A stretch of DNA of 64,000 nucleotides from Bacillus_AD sp047238185 (GCF_047238185.1 NZ_JBDFMI010000001.1:930001-994000); one strand, 5' to 3'; numbered from the stretch's first letter, positions 53,345-62,825 are shown. Numbers and translations are program-made. The notes: a model not told the origin generated them from the letters alone.

Positions 53345-54651
53345 AGAAACTGAATGAAGCATTGGATTCCATGATTCCTGCAGACCTTTTATTGGACCAG
53401 GCCATTATATCAGGGATGGAGAAAGGAAGAGTAAAGAAAAGGAAGCGCCATAAACACAAAATATGGCTGGCAGGCCTCGTGGCGGCGGCTATCCTTTTTG
53501 TGGGGTTCTCTTCTTTGATTTACACTTCTCCGGTCTTTGCCGATTATATATCCAAGATTCCAGGCATGGAAGCATTTGTTGACTATCTAAGACTGGATAA
53601 GGGACTGACGGATGCAGTAAAGCATGATTACCAGGAGATAATCGGTTTGTCACAGAAGAAGAATGGCATCGAATTGACCATTGATTCTGTCATCAAGGAT
53701 GAGAGTGGCCTTATTGTTTTCTATTCGGTCGCTTCAGATGAATACCGCACCGCTATAAAAATAGAAAACGGACAATTGCTGAGTCACAATCGTAAAGAGA
53801 TTGAAAGTTCGTATGAAACTGGGAATGAACTAAAAAAAATGAATGCCCATAAAAAATATCAGAAAAAGATAGCGTACTCATTTATTGAACCATTCAAGAT
53901 GAACGATTTTTACCTCCCGTTCACCGTAACAGGTGAAGGACTAAAAGAGCACTTTACATTCCATCTGGCATTAAAAAAAAGCAAGGCAAAGAGCAAAGTG
54001 TATCAAATGAATAAAACGTTCTCCTTCGCCGGTCAAAAAATCACACTTGAATCCGTGATCATTAATCCATTAAGGGCAGATATTTATTTAAAGCAAGATC
54101 CGGCCAATCCAAAATTGATTTTGCAGTACGATCATCTTCGGATTGTAGATGAAAAAGGAGAAGAGTGGAGTATTCAACAAAATGGTATTTCAGGAAGTGG
54201 CAGTATAAAAGAGAATGAATATCATATTTATTTGCAAAGCAATTATTTCAAGCATGCAGAGAAACTGTATATTGTGTTTGACAGGATGCAGGCAGTCGAT
54301 AGGGACAAAGCGGCCATTGTAATTGATACGGCCAACAAGAAAATTCTGAGTGGTCCGGATGGCCATCTGCAATGGCATATGGAAAAGGATATGATCTCGT
54401 TTGATAAGGAACTTAAAGAGAAATTTCAATATTCTGTGTTTGGAGATATTACCGACGCAAAAGGGAGAAATATTGAAATGGTTGGAGAAATAGGCGAATG
54501 GAAAGAAGCATCTTCTGGTGGGAAAAGTGGATATAATCAAACATTCCGGATTCAATTGAAACCAAACCAGACGTACACTGACCCATTAAAGATTGATCTT
54601 TTTGCCTACCCGCTCTGGATTGAAGACCATGTGAAAATCCGCATTAAATAA
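53320..54651 (+). CDS. DUF4179 membrane protein, probable anti-sigma factor
   Basis: 443 residues. A cytoplasmic N-terminus of about 48 residues rich in Lys/Arg precedes one transmembrane helix (about 50-72). A large extracellular domain (DUF4179 followed by a DUF5643-like beta-rich part) fills the rest. This architecture, overlapping an ECF sigma gene, is that of anti-sigma factors that sense envelope signals. RBS GAAGGAGG lies inside the sigma gene. No protease-cleavage site can be named. A terminator follows at 54792-54838. Confidence 0.85.
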   Translation: MPQEEAKLKKLNEALDSMIPADLLLDQAIISGMEKGRVKKRKRHKHKIWLAGLVAAAILFVGFSSLIYTSPVFADYISKIPGMEAFVDYLRLDKGLTDAVKHDYQEIIGLSQKKNGIELTIDSVIKDESGLIVFYSVASDEYRTAIKIENGQLLSHNRKEIESSYETGNELKKMNAHKKYQKKIAYSFIEPFKMNDFYLPFTVTGEGLKEHFTFHLALKKSKAKSKVYQMNKTFSFAGQKITLESVIINPLRADIYLKQDPANPKLILQYDHLRIVDEKGEEWSIQQNGISGSGSIKENEYHIYLQSNYFKHAEKLYIVFDRMQAVDRDKAAIVIDTANKKILSGPDGHLQWHMEKDMISFDKELKEKFQYSVFGDITDAKGRNIEMVGEIGEWKEASSGGKSGYNQTFRIQLKPNQTYTDPLKIDLFAYPLWIEDHVKIRIK

Positions 54652-54791
54652 GGCCTGGTTTCTTAAAAGTGTTGATGCGGCAGTGCATTCGAGATATGCC
54701 AGTAAAGCAAAACGTTCGGAGGAAAATGGGAATTTGATGAATTGCTTTTTGTGATACTTCTTGGCTTGCGTTAACAGCTTGAAATGAGAAG

Positions 54792-54838
54792 AACCTAAAG
54801 CGGAAGAGCGCATCATTTTCAGCCGTTTTAGGTTTTTG
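54792..54838 (+). terminator. Terminator of the ECF sigma operon
   Basis: AACCTAAAGCGG pairs with CCGTTTTAGGTT (one mismatch) around a 19-base loop, followed by TTTTTG. Confidence 0.7.
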
Positions 54839-54912
54839 TATTGCGAATGAGGGAAGAAGTGAGGTATAACTACTACATACATATATGAGATACGTTTGAA
54901 AGAGGTACATGG

Positions 54913-55668
54913 ATGCAGAAGCAATTAGAGATTGAAGTTATGGAACTCTGTTTAACGGCTGGAAAGATATTGCTTCAAAGCGGAGCGGAAACCCATAGGG
55001 TAGAAGATACAATGATTAGGATGGCGAAAGCGTTCGGCATTGATAAATGTGAGAGTTTTGTCATTCCAACAGGCATCATCTTTTCAGCCGGCGAGTTTGA
55101 GAACCAAAAGACCAAGCTTGTCCGTGTATCGGAACGGACAACCGATTTATTGAAGGTCGCGCGCGTAAATCGTGTTTCAAGGGCTGTGAGCGAGGGAAGC
55201 ATGACACTTGGCGAGGCACACGGTGCATTGGAGGAAATAGAAAGGGCGAAGTTTGCATTTTCGGTTGCTGTCCAAGTATTCGCCGCTGCGATTTCAAGCG
55301 CTTGCTTCGTCATTATGTTCCTTGGCAATTGGAATGATTTTCTTCCGGCCTTTATAACAGGAGGCCTGAGCTATATCGGCTTTTTATTTTTCAGCCGTTT
55401 AGTATCGGTTAAGTTTATATCTGAGTTTTCAGCATCCGTTATTATTGGATTGGTTTCTTATTTTTTTGTGAAAATCGGTTTTGGGCATCAAATTGATAAA
55501 ATCATTATTGGATCCGTAATGCCGCTTGTTCCAGGATTGCTCATTACTAACGCGGTCCGCGATTTGATGGCGGGGCACCTGGTATCCGGCTTATCCAAAG
55601 GCGCTGATGCTTTTCTGACGGCTTTTGCGATCGGTGGCGGCATTGCCATCGTTTTAACGATATTGTAA
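54913..55668 (+). CDS. Threonine/serine exporter, large subunit (YjjP-like, ThrE N-part)
   Basis: 251 residues. A cytoplasmic N-terminal domain (LCLTAGKILLQSGAETHRVEDT and CESFVIPTGI) precedes about five transmembrane helices (from 120 on, with MPLVPGLLITNAVRDLMAGH). This is the DUF1212 part of the ThrE exporter family, which in corynebacteria is fused to the part encoded by the next gene. Predicted efflux of threonine or serine, or of a dicarboxylate as proposed for E. coli YjjPB. The next gene starts 13 bases on. Confidence 0.86.
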   Translation: MQKQLEIEVMELCLTAGKILLQSGAETHRVEDTMIRMAKAFGIDKCESFVIPTGIIFSAGEFENQKTKLVRVSERTTDLLKVARVNRVSRAVSEGSMTLGEAHGALEEIERAKFAFSVAVQVFAAAISSACFVIMFLGNWNDFLPAFITGGLSYIGFLFFSRLVSVKFISEFSASVIIGLVSYFFVKIGFGHQIDKIIIGSVMPLVPGLLITNAVRDLMAGHLVSGLSKGADAFLTAFAIGGGIAIVLTIL

Positions 55669-55681
55669 GGGTAGGGGTTGG

Positions 55682-56146
55682 ATGGATTATTTAGCTCAAC
55701 TTGTGACAAGTTTTATTGGTTCTGCCGCATTCGGCATTCTTTTCAATGCTCCTAGGGAATCCATCCTGAAATGCGGCCTTGTAGGCATGCTAGGATGGAT
55801 CTCATATTTTTCCCTTACTCAGAATGGGATGGAAATTATACCGGCCACTGCTATTGCTTCTACACTGATTGCTGTTATTTCACAATGGTTTGCCAAAATC
55901 TATAAAACACCGATGATTATTTTTACCGTCGGCGGCATTATCCCGCTTGTTCCGGGAGGAATGGCTTATAATGCGATGAGGCACTTTGTCCAGAATGATT
56001 ATAGTGCTGCTTTATCACTGGCTGCTAAGGCATTTCTAATATCAGGCAGCATTGCCATTGGCCTTGTCTTTTCAGAGGTGCTGCATCAGATTTTGATGAA
56101 AATGGTACAACGGCAGAAAGAGCGTAAACGGGAAGGCGTTCAATAA
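55682..56146 (+). CDS. Threonine/serine exporter, small subunit (YjjB-like)
   Basis: 154 residues, about four to five transmembrane helices. IPLVPGGMAYNAMRHFVQ mirrors the MPLVPGLLITNAVRDLM of the larger subunit. It is the ThrE C-part (DUF3815) and should form the transporter with its neighbour. RBS AGGGTAGGGG. Ends 34 bases before a very strong terminator. Confidence 0.86.
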   Translation: MDYLAQLVTSFIGSAAFGILFNAPRESILKCGLVGMLGWISYFSLTQNGMEIIPATAIASTLIAVISQWFAKIYKTPMIIFTVGGIIPLVPGGMAYNAMRHFVQNDYSAALSLAAKAFLISGSIAIGLVFSEVLHQILMKMVQRQKERKREGVQ

Positions 56147-56180
56147 GAAGAAATTGTCGTCTTAAAACAGTGCTGTTATG

Positions 56181-56220
56181 TAAACAAAGAAGGAATCCTC
56201 AAGGATTCCTTCTTTGTTTA
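56181..56220. terminator. Exceptionally long perfect terminator hairpin
   Basis: Nineteen bases (56181-56199) are perfectly complementary to 56202-56220, leaving almost no loop. The top of the stem is GC-containing and the base is A/T-rich on both strands. Confidence 0.85.
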
Positions 56221-56427
56221 TGAACTATTGGGTAGTTCTTTGCCTATTAAGGGTAAATGGAAAGTAGTCTTTTGTTGATGGCTATCTTCGAGAGGAGCGT
56301 TGTATGTTTATTTTTCGGAAAGAATCGAATAGTATGAGTGCTTTACGCTCGTTAAAGGCAATGCCACTTGCTAAAATAGCCTTAAAAAAGGACATTCAGT
56401 TGAATTCAAATGAGGAGGTTGAGCTTT

Positions 56428-57171
56428 ATGGAGCATACTTGTCCAATTATGGAGGGGGCAGAGCCTTTTTATTACGAAGGAGGTTCGACAGGCATATTGT
56501 TAGTGCACGGATTTACAGGAACAACGCATAGTATGAGGGATCTTGGAAAAGCATACCACCAAGCAGGGTATTCAGTTTGCGGCCCGCGATTGAATGGCCA
56601 TGGGACGTCAGTTGAGGATATGGATACAACCAGCTACCAAGACTGGATTGAATCCGTAGAGGAAGGCTGGGGCTGGCTAAAGGAACGATGCGATAAAATA
56701 TATGTCTCTGGGCAATCCATGGGAGGTACATTGACTTTGTATATGGCCGAAAATCATCCAGAAGTACAAGGAATTATTTTAATCAACGCCGCAGTCCAGT
56801 TGCCTGAAATGGAAGACCTTGCAAAACAGGATTTACCCCGTTTCATTGATGAAATAGGCTCAGATATTAAGAAACCGGGAGTCGAAGAGCTTGCCTATAA
56901 AAAAACGCCAACACGTTCGGTTAGGGAAATCCTTTCCTTGATGGAAGAAGTCCGTGAGCATTTGCCCAATATTAGCTGCCCGGTGCTTGTTCTTGTGTCG
57001 GATGAAGACCATACAGTTCCTCCCACTAATTCTGAGTTAATCATTACGCATATCACCTCGGAAGAGAAAAAGCTGTCCAGACTTCATAATAGCTACCACG
57101 TGGCGACTCTGGATTATGACCAGCCTGTCATCATTGAGCAAAGTTTGGCCTTTTTTAAGCAATATGAATAA
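56428..57171 (+). CDS. Carboxylesterase / monoacylglycerol lipase-like alpha/beta hydrolase
   Basis: 247 residues of the Est30 type known from Geobacillus. Oxyanion motif VHGFTGTTHSM, nucleophile GQSMGGTL, acid in VSDEDHTVP and histidine in NSYHVATLDYD. It has no signal peptide, so it acts in the cytoplasm on small acyl esters. The start at 56428 follows GAGGAGG; the frame opens six codons earlier. The 56147-56427 gap holds only the terminator and a weak unsupported frame. Confidence 0.9.
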   Translation: MEHTCPIMEGAEPFYYEGGSTGILLVHGFTGTTHSMRDLGKAYHQAGYSVCGPRLNGHGTSVEDMDTTSYQDWIESVEEGWGWLKERCDKIYVSGQSMGGTLTLYMAENHPEVQGIILINAAVQLPEMEDLAKQDLPRFIDEIGSDIKKPGVEELAYKKTPTRSVREILSLMEEVREHLPNISCPVLVLVSDEDHTVPPTNSELIITHITSEEKKLSRLHNSYHVATLDYDQPVIIEQSLAFFKQYE

Positions 57172-57340
57172 AAATGTGAAATAGAAAAGGATTCAACCGG
57201 GCAGTGAGAGCTCTGGCAATCTTCAATAAGCGAACTGTAAGGATCGGGAGAATATATTGAAATTCTAATGAATATGTAACTTTTACCATTTATAATCGTA
57301 ATAAATAGAAAGAAACATACATTCATTAGGAGGAATCGCT

Positions 57341-57595
57341 ATGAGTGTTTTTGGTTGGATTATAGCCTTCTATGTTTTATTCACATTAGGTGTGATTCCC
57401 TTTCAGTACCAGTATGTCAAGGTACTAAAAGAAATGAAGAAAAAAAAGAAATTTAAAGAGCAAGAGGACATGTTTGAAGCGATGGAATTTGAAGAACTGG
57501 TTCTTCATGGTAATGCACAGGGAAACCTGCTGTTTCTTCCGGCAAATTTGATTGCTTCCCTGATTTACAGGCTCGCCCATTTGAAAAAAGCTTAA
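57341..57595 (+). CDS. DUF3949 small membrane protein
   Basis: 84 residues: a transmembrane helix (about 3-25), a highly charged Lys/Glu stretch, and a second hydrophobic segment (LLFLPANLIASLIYRL). It matches the DUF3949 family of Bacillaceae. Function unknown. RBS TTAGGAGG. A terminator lies at 57614-57650. Confidence 0.78.
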   Translation: MSVFGWIIAFYVLFTLGVIPFQYQYVKVLKEMKKKKKFKEQEDMFEAMEFEELVLHGNAQGNLLFLPANLIASLIYRLAHLKKA

Positions 57596-57613
57596 AAGAC
57601 AATGTATGTTTCT

Positions 57614-57652
57614 GAATAAAAAGTCAGCCGGATAAACTGGTTGGCTTTTTGT
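57614..57652 (+). terminator. Terminator
   Basis: AAAAAGTCAGCC and GGTTGGCTTTTT form an imperfect stem followed by a T-rich run. Confidence 0.75.
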
Positions 57653-57796
57653 TTGTATTAAAGGGCAAGTGGCAAAACTGTTTCAATTTTTCCTTTGAAA
57701 ACTGGAACAAAACGTGAACTTTTTCAGGGATTATGTTATCTATAGCGTTTATGTGTATAATACGGTATAGACCAATAGTATATGGGAGGTTATGAC

Positions 57797-58642
57797 GTGG
57801 TTGAGCAACAAACAATGTCAGGTTTTAATGTAATTGTGATTACTGATGATAAAAGTCAATCCAAGGCTGTCCTTTGTCCAGAGCGCGGGGGCATCCTTCT
57901 TCAATTAACCCTTCAAGGTGAGGATGTTTTATATTTACAGGAAGAAACATTTGCCGATCCTGCTAAAAATATTCGCGGAGGCAACCCTGTCCTATTCCCA
58001 ATTTGCGGGCCGCTGCCGGACAACCAATTCACTTGGGAAGGCGTTACATATACAATGAAACAGCATGGTTTTGCCCGAAATAAAGAATGGGACGTGCATT
58101 CCATTGATGATACAAAAGTGACTTTAATGCTGAAAGAAGATGAAGAGACACTTAAGCAATATCCATTTTCCTTCCATTTGCTATTCACTTATGAATTAAA
58201 AGATGGAAAACTCTCCATCCAACAATCGTATGAAAATAGATCTAGCCAGACGATGCCGTTTTATGCCGGATTCCATCCGTATTTCCTAGGCAATCATACA
58301 TTGAGCAAATATAACATACCTGCAGCGCGTTATTTGGATAATGGAGATCAGCAGGTGAAGAGCCGCACCCAGCCGACAGCTGAGCTGGCCATTGATGATG
58401 CAAAAGTATATTTACACCTGTCAGACCCGGAAATGTGCATTAAGGATAATCGCCGTACATTGCATATCCAATACAGCGATGTGTATCAGAATGGAGTCCT
58501 CTGGTCAGAGCTTCCGGAGGAATACATTTGCCTTGAACCATGGATGGCTGGCCCTGGTTCATTGACCAAGGAAGATGGGGCAGTATTCCTTGAAGCAGGG
58601 AAGACATTGCATGCAGAATGTGTCTATTTCATTGAAAAATAA
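57797..58642 (+). CDS. Aldose 1-epimerase family protein
   Basis: 281 residues of the galactose mutarotase-like beta-sandwich fold. Motifs are IRGGNPVLFPICGPLP and MKQHGFARNKEW (catalytic histidine and Arg) and FYAGFHPYF; the catalytic glutamate probably lies in CLEPWMAGPGS. It is nearer to the glucose-6-phosphate epimerase/YeaD-like group than to GalM. The GTG at 57797 is used because GGGAGG lies seven bases upstream; an ATG at 57782 is inside the RBS. Substrate uncertain. Confidence 0.85.
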   Translation: MVEQQTMSGFNVIVITDDKSQSKAVLCPERGGILLQLTLQGEDVLYLQEETFADPAKNIRGGNPVLFPICGPLPDNQFTWEGVTYTMKQHGFARNKEWDVHSIDDTKVTLMLKEDEETLKQYPFSFHLLFTYELKDGKLSIQQSYENRSSQTMPFYAGFHPYFLGNHTLSKYNIPAARYLDNGDQQVKSRTQPTAELAIDDAKVYLHLSDPEMCIKDNRRTLHIQYSDVYQNGVLWSELPEEYICLEPWMAGPGSLTKEDGAVFLEAGKTLHAECVYFIEK

Positions 58643-58663
58643 AAACTAGGATACATGTAGAAA

Positions 58664-58693
58664 GATGAGAGTATTCAGCTCTCATCTTTTTTG
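58664..58693 (+). terminator. Terminator
   Basis: AGATGAGA and TCTCATCT stem, nine-base loop, then TTTTTT. Confidence 0.85.
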
Positions 58694-58733
58694 AATTGAA
58701 AAAGTGAATGATTGGTTTAGGGGGTTAGCGGTG

Positions 58734-58952
58734 CTACCATAAAGGTTCTTCTTTTTCGCTTAATTGAATGATGAATGGAAACAATAGAATGAACAAAAGG
58801 CTTATGAATCCCAATGTCAGCAGCCCTTGTGTCCCACCTGATATGTATTGCCGCGTTCCGCAATATGGACAGCATTTGCCTTTTTTTGAAAAGCCCAGTG
58901 CCCATATTTCTTTCGGTTTCCATTTGTGTGTGCAATGTGTGCAGGTTGCCAT
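58734..58952 (-). CDS. Zinc-ribbon membrane protein (TIGR04104 type)
   Basis: 72 residues. A zinc ribbon of two CxxC knuckles (CTHC and CPYC) is separated by about 23 residues with the typical KWKPKEIWALGFSKKGKC. A transmembrane helix (about 44-65) follows. This is the small cxxc_20_cxxc family of Firmicutes, function unknown. The second ATG (58952) is chosen because AAGGAGA is then correctly spaced. Confidence 0.78.
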   Translation of the reverse strand: MATCTHCTHKWKPKEIWALGFSKKGKCCPYCGTRQYISGGTQGLLTLGFISLLFILLFPFIIQLSEKEEPLW

Positions 58953-59088
58953 GACCATTCTCCTTTATAAAGTGATAATTATGTATATACGTTAACAAGC
59001 TTATATGCTGAAGGGAAATAGCTGTACAGAAATTATAAATAAACGATGGACCTTCAAGGCGGCCCATCGTTTTTTAGTAAGAAGCTAT

Positions 59089-60573
59089 TTAACTCATGCC
59101 TATCCAGACACTTTTCACTTCTGTATAATTGTTCAATGCATAAGAGCCCATTTCCCGGCCAAGGCCAGATTGTTTAAAGCCGCCGAAAGGAGAGGCAGCA
59201 TCAAATGCATTGTAGCAATTTACCCATACAGTGCCGGCACGAAGCTTGCTTGCTACATAATGGGCTTTGGATAGATTCTCTGTCCATAATCCGGCTGCAA
59301 GGCCGTATTCGGTGGCGTTGGCGCGGTCAATCAGATCATCAAGATCGTCAAATGGCATTGCAGCAATGACAGGGCCGAATATTTCTTCCTTGGCAATCGT
59401 CATCTCATCTTTAACAGCGCTGAAAATAGTAGGAGATACGAAATATCCATCTTCGCGCGGGACTGTGCCGCCAACCAGCACTTCCGCCCCTTCGTTGACG
59501 CCGGATTCGATATAATTCATGACCCGTTTTTGCTGGGTACTTGATACAAGCGGACCCATCTGAGTGCTTGGGTCAAGGCCGGCGCCTTGTTTAATCGATT
59601 TAGCGCGTGACACCATATCGGCTACAACATTATCATACATTTTCTTTTTAATGAAAACGCGTGAACCGGCACAGCAGACTTGACCTTGATTAAACATAAC
59701 CCCATTCAATGCGCCAGGGATCGCTTTGGAAAGGTCGGCATCATCAAGGATGATGTTAGGCGATTTTCCGCCCAGTTCAAGGGTAATCCGCTTCAGTGTT
59801 TTAGCTGCATTCACCATAATGGATTTACCGACTTCTGTCGATCCTGTAAAGGCAATCTTATCAACCTGAGGATGGTCGACAAGTGCTTGGCCGGCCGTTT
59901 CACCCATGCCGGGCACAATATTGACAACGCCAGGCGGGAATCCGGCTTTGTCAATCAGCTCTGCAAGGTACAGGGCTGAAAGAGGAGTTTGTTCAGCAGG
60001 CTTAAGCACGACTGTACACCCTGTAGCCAGTGCTGCGCCCAGTTTCCACATCGCCATTAACAGCGGGAAGTTCCATGGGATGATTTGTCCGACAACGCCG
60101 ACCGCCTCATGGCGTGTATAATTAAAGAATTTACCGCTTACCGGAATGGTTTGGCCGACAATTTTGGTGGACCATCCTGCATAATAACGCATATGCTCAA
60201 TGGCCAGCGGGACATCGGCATTGCTTGTTTCTGAAATTGGCTTTCCATTATCAAGCGTTTCCAATTGTGCTAGTTCTTCTTTATGCTCTTCCATCAAATC
60301 CGCCAATTTATACATCAATCGGCTTCTTTGGGAGGCGCTCATCTTGGACCAATAGCCTTTATCAAATGCTGTTCTTGCAGCCTTGACAGCTGCATCGATA
60401 TCCGCCGCTTCCGCTTCGTAGACATCCGCCAATGTTTCTCCAGTAGCCGGGTTAGGGGTGGAGAATGTCTTTTGCGATTTGCTTTCGACAAATTCACCAT
60501 TAATATATAATTTTTTTGTTCCTCGTAAAAATTCCTGTACACCCTGTTTCAATTCTCCTAAAGCTTGGGCCAT
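59089..60573 (-). CDS. NAD-dependent aldehyde dehydrogenase (DhaS/AldA type)
   Basis: 494 residues, standard length. Motifs: PWNFPLLMAMWKLG, the NAD site FTGSTEVGKSIM, catalytic Glu in TLELGGKSPNI, and catalytic Cys in FNQGQVCCAGSR. A C-terminal FGGFKQSGLGREMG follows. It oxidises aldehydes to acids, substrate broad or unknown. RBS GAGGGAGG. A perfect cre lies 55 bases upstream of the start, so CcpA repression in rich carbon is likely. A terminator of the neighbour unit overlaps its 3' side only loosely. Confidence 0.93.
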   Translation of the reverse strand: MAQALGELKQGVQEFLRGTKKLYINGEFVESKSQKTFSTPNPATGETLADVYEAEAADIDAAVKAARTAFDKGYWSKMSASQRSRLMYKLADLMEEHKEELAQLETLDNGKPISETSNADVPLAIEHMRYYAGWSTKIVGQTIPVSGKFFNYTRHEAVGVVGQIIPWNFPLLMAMWKLGAALATGCTVVLKPAEQTPLSALYLAELIDKAGFPPGVVNIVPGMGETAGQALVDHPQVDKIAFTGSTEVGKSIMVNAAKTLKRITLELGGKSPNIILDDADLSKAIPGALNGVMFNQGQVCCAGSRVFIKKKMYDNVVADMVSRAKSIKQGAGLDPSTQMGPLVSSTQQKRVMNYIESGVNEGAEVLVGGTVPREDGYFVSPTIFSAVKDEMTIAKEEIFGPVIAAMPFDDLDDLIDRANATEYGLAAGLWTENLSKAHYVASKLRAGTVWVNCYNAFDAASPFGGFKQSGLGREMGSYALNNYTEVKSVWIGMS

Positions 60574-60627
60574 ACATCTACCTCCCTCAATTTCGGTTTG
60601 GTAATGATTCTATGAGGTTTGCAAAAT

Positions 60628-60643
60628 TTGTAAGCGATTTCAT
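60628..60643. promoter_or_regulatory. cre (CcpA) site of the aldehyde dehydrogenase gene
   Basis: TTGTAAGCGATTTCAT fits all 16 positions of WTGNNARCGNWWWCAW. It lies between the divergent aldehyde dehydrogenase and MFS genes, nearer the former. Confidence 0.75.
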
Positions 60644-60808
60644 TACTATGTTTCTAATGATAGATGGAATAGTTTGATAATTCAACCAAATTGATTCAAT
60701 ATTTTACGATCATTTTCGACTATTTTTTCTCTATTCTCTATGATACTATTTAGTAATGCGAAATAATTGTATCGTTTTTTAAGTTTAAGTAGAGTAGGAG
60801 AGATATTT

Positions 60809-62011
60809 GTGGTTCATCAGGAAAGACTTTGGACAAAGTCTTATATTATGCTCATTTTGGGCAACTTATTTACATTCATGTCTTTTCAAATGTTAATTCC
60901 GACTTTGCCGCCCTATATTAAATCAATCGGCGCTTCTGAACTGGAAGTGGGTTTGATGACAGCTTTATTTTCAATCGGAGCAGTCATTATCCGCCCATTC
61001 ATCGGCTTTATGCTTGAATATAAAGCACGTCGCTGGCTCGTTTTTATCGGAGCGATTGCTTTATTGGCCGTGACAATGATCTATCCATTAACGAACATTG
61101 TCATTGTGCTTCTGGCATTCCGTTTTGTGCACGGCGTTGCTTGGGGATGGTCGACTACCGCCAACGGAACTGCGTCGGTGGACTTGATCCCGAATTCAAG
61201 ATTGGGTGAGGGAACAGGCTATTACGGGCTTTCAATTACGCTAGGAATGATCGTAGCACCGAGCCTTGGACTATTGCTTTACCAGACAACAACCTTTACG
61301 AATCTTATTTATGTTTCCGGGTTCCTTGGTGTCATAGCAATTGTTCTTTTGGCGCTTGTATCCTATCAAATGCCTGAATCTGTCGCCAAGACGAAGAGGT
61401 CTGATCTGAAGTTTTCCTATACAGGGTCCCTTATTGAAAAGGCGGCCTGGTTTCCAGCTGTCCTTACTTTGTTGATTGCATTCGGGTACGGTTCCATTGT
61501 TTCCTTCATTGTTATTTTTGGAAATGACAGGGGAATTGATAATATTTTTGTTTTTTATCTTGTAAATGCCGTGTTTGCGACATTATCGCGCCCTATTACA
61601 GGTAAATGGTTCGACCGCAATGGTCCGCGCGGCATCATTCTTGTCTGTTCGGTTCTGACCTTTGCAGCTCTGTGGGTGCTGTCTCTTTCGCATAATAGCT
61701 GGCATATTGGCATCGCCGGGGCGCTTCTTGGAATGGGATATGGCTCAATTTTGCCGACACTCCAATCGTGGGGACTATCTATCACGCCTCCCAAAAGAAG
61801 GGGCATTGCCAATGGAATGAGCTTTTCAGCCATTGATCTTGGCATCGGGTTAAGCGGCCTGATTTTTGGCTTTTTGGCAACTTATTTTGAGATTGCGACC
61901 ATTTTTCAAATCTCAAGTGTGTTTATCGTCATTGCTTTCCTTCTTGTCCTGTTGAAGCCACACGGAAAAACGGCAGAAGAATTATCGGGTAAAACGTCAT
62001 TGCCTTCATAA
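60809..62011 (+). CDS. Major facilitator superfamily transporter
   Basis: 400 residues with about twelve transmembrane helices in two halves. The loop 2-3 motif reads GAVIIRPFIGFMLEYKARRW and a repeat in the second half reads ATLSRPITGKWFDRNGPR. This places it with the small drug/unknown exporters of the YwoG/YfkF branch. Substrate unknown. The GTG at 60809 follows AGGAG at eight bases; the frame extends 14 codons further up without an RBS. Divergent from the aldehyde dehydrogenase gene. Confidence 0.86.
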   Translation: MVHQERLWTKSYIMLILGNLFTFMSFQMLIPTLPPYIKSIGASELEVGLMTALFSIGAVIIRPFIGFMLEYKARRWLVFIGAIALLAVTMIYPLTNIVIVLLAFRFVHGVAWGWSTTANGTASVDLIPNSRLGEGTGYYGLSITLGMIVAPSLGLLLYQTTTFTNLIYVSGFLGVIAIVLLALVSYQMPESVAKTKRSDLKFSYTGSLIEKAAWFPAVLTLLIAFGYGSIVSFIVIFGNDRGIDNIFVFYLVNAVFATLSRPITGKWFDRNGPRGIILVCSVLTFAALWVLSLSHNSWHIGIAGALLGMGYGSILPTLQSWGLSITPPKRRGIANGMSFSAIDLGIGLSGLIFGFLATYFEIATIFQISSVFIVIAFLLVLLKPHGKTAEELSGKTSLPS

Positions 62012-62076
62012 AAAAGGCAATATCCGTTCCCCGTTGTATGATTCAATGAGAATAATATAAGATACAATTGAAAAAG

Positions 62077-62122
62077 GATAGACGGGGCAGAATAAGGGGC
62101 TCCGCCTATCCTTTTTGTTCTT
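62077..62122 (+). terminator. Terminator of the MFS gene
   Basis: AAAGGATAGACGG pairs with CCGCCTATCCTTT around inner GGC/GCC pairing, followed by TTTTTG. Confidence 0.8.
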
Positions 62123-62255
62123 ACAGAAACCTCTCTTTTTCATGATATTCCTTTTCATATATAACCACATTTATAATCATGCATGGATTCTTTTTTCTAA
62201 AAATGTGTTACGCTATGTGTAGAGTTTTTTGAGGAAAAGGAGATTCTGTTACAAA

Positions 62256-62816
62256 ATGACAATTGAACAAGCAAGACCTGAACATGCAAAGGAAGCAGCT
62301 GTCCTCATGTACGATGCGATTCATGAAATCGCCCATTCTCTTACAGGAGAAACTGAAGATAATGCTGTGCTGGAGCAGCTTGAAGATTATTTCCGTTCGG
62401 AGGGAAATCGTTTAAGCTACGAAAACTGCCTGGTGAAAATGATGGATGGGAAAGCGGTTGGCTTAGTTCTTGCCTACCACGGCAAAGATGCAGATGAATT
62501 GGATGCAGCCATTCTGGATGTGCTGAACAAAAAATATCCGGATAAGGAATTAAAGTTGGATTCAGAAGCCGATCCGGAGGATTATTATATTGACACAGTC
62601 AGTGTAAACCCTGAATATGGAGGCAACGGAATTGGTACAGCTCTTCTTGAAGCCATTACGGAAAAAGGGAAGGAACTGGGCCACCATACGATCTCACTGA
62701 ATGTCGATGAAGATAATCCTGCGGCAAGAAGACTTTATGAACGTTTAGGCTTTAAAGAGAAGAAACAAATTACAATCATTGACCATACGTATGCTTATAT
62801 GGTGAAGAAGATATAA
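62256..62816 (+). CDS. GNAT family N-acetyltransferase
   Basis: 186 residues. The acetyl-CoA-binding motif A is VSVNPEYGGNGIGTALLEA and motif B is NPAARRLYERLGFKEKK. An N-terminal IEQARPEHAKEAAVLMYDAI is typical of ribosomal-protein/small-molecule acetylases. Substrate unknown. AAAAGGAG lies 12 bases before the ATG, a little far. A strong terminator follows. Confidence 0.85.
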   Translation: MTIEQARPEHAKEAAVLMYDAIHEIAHSLTGETEDNAVLEQLEDYFRSEGNRLSYENCLVKMMDGKAVGLVLAYHGKDADELDAAILDVLNKKYPDKELKLDSEADPEDYYIDTVSVNPEYGGNGIGTALLEAITEKGKELGHHTISLNVDEDNPAARRLYERLGFKEKKQITIIDHTYAYMVKKI

Positions 62817-62825
62817 AAAAGATGG

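Noticed and set aside
56304..56531. 75-codon frame running into the carboxylesterase gene
   Set aside because: It overlaps the esterase in another frame and loses any plausible protein character after the first 35 codons.
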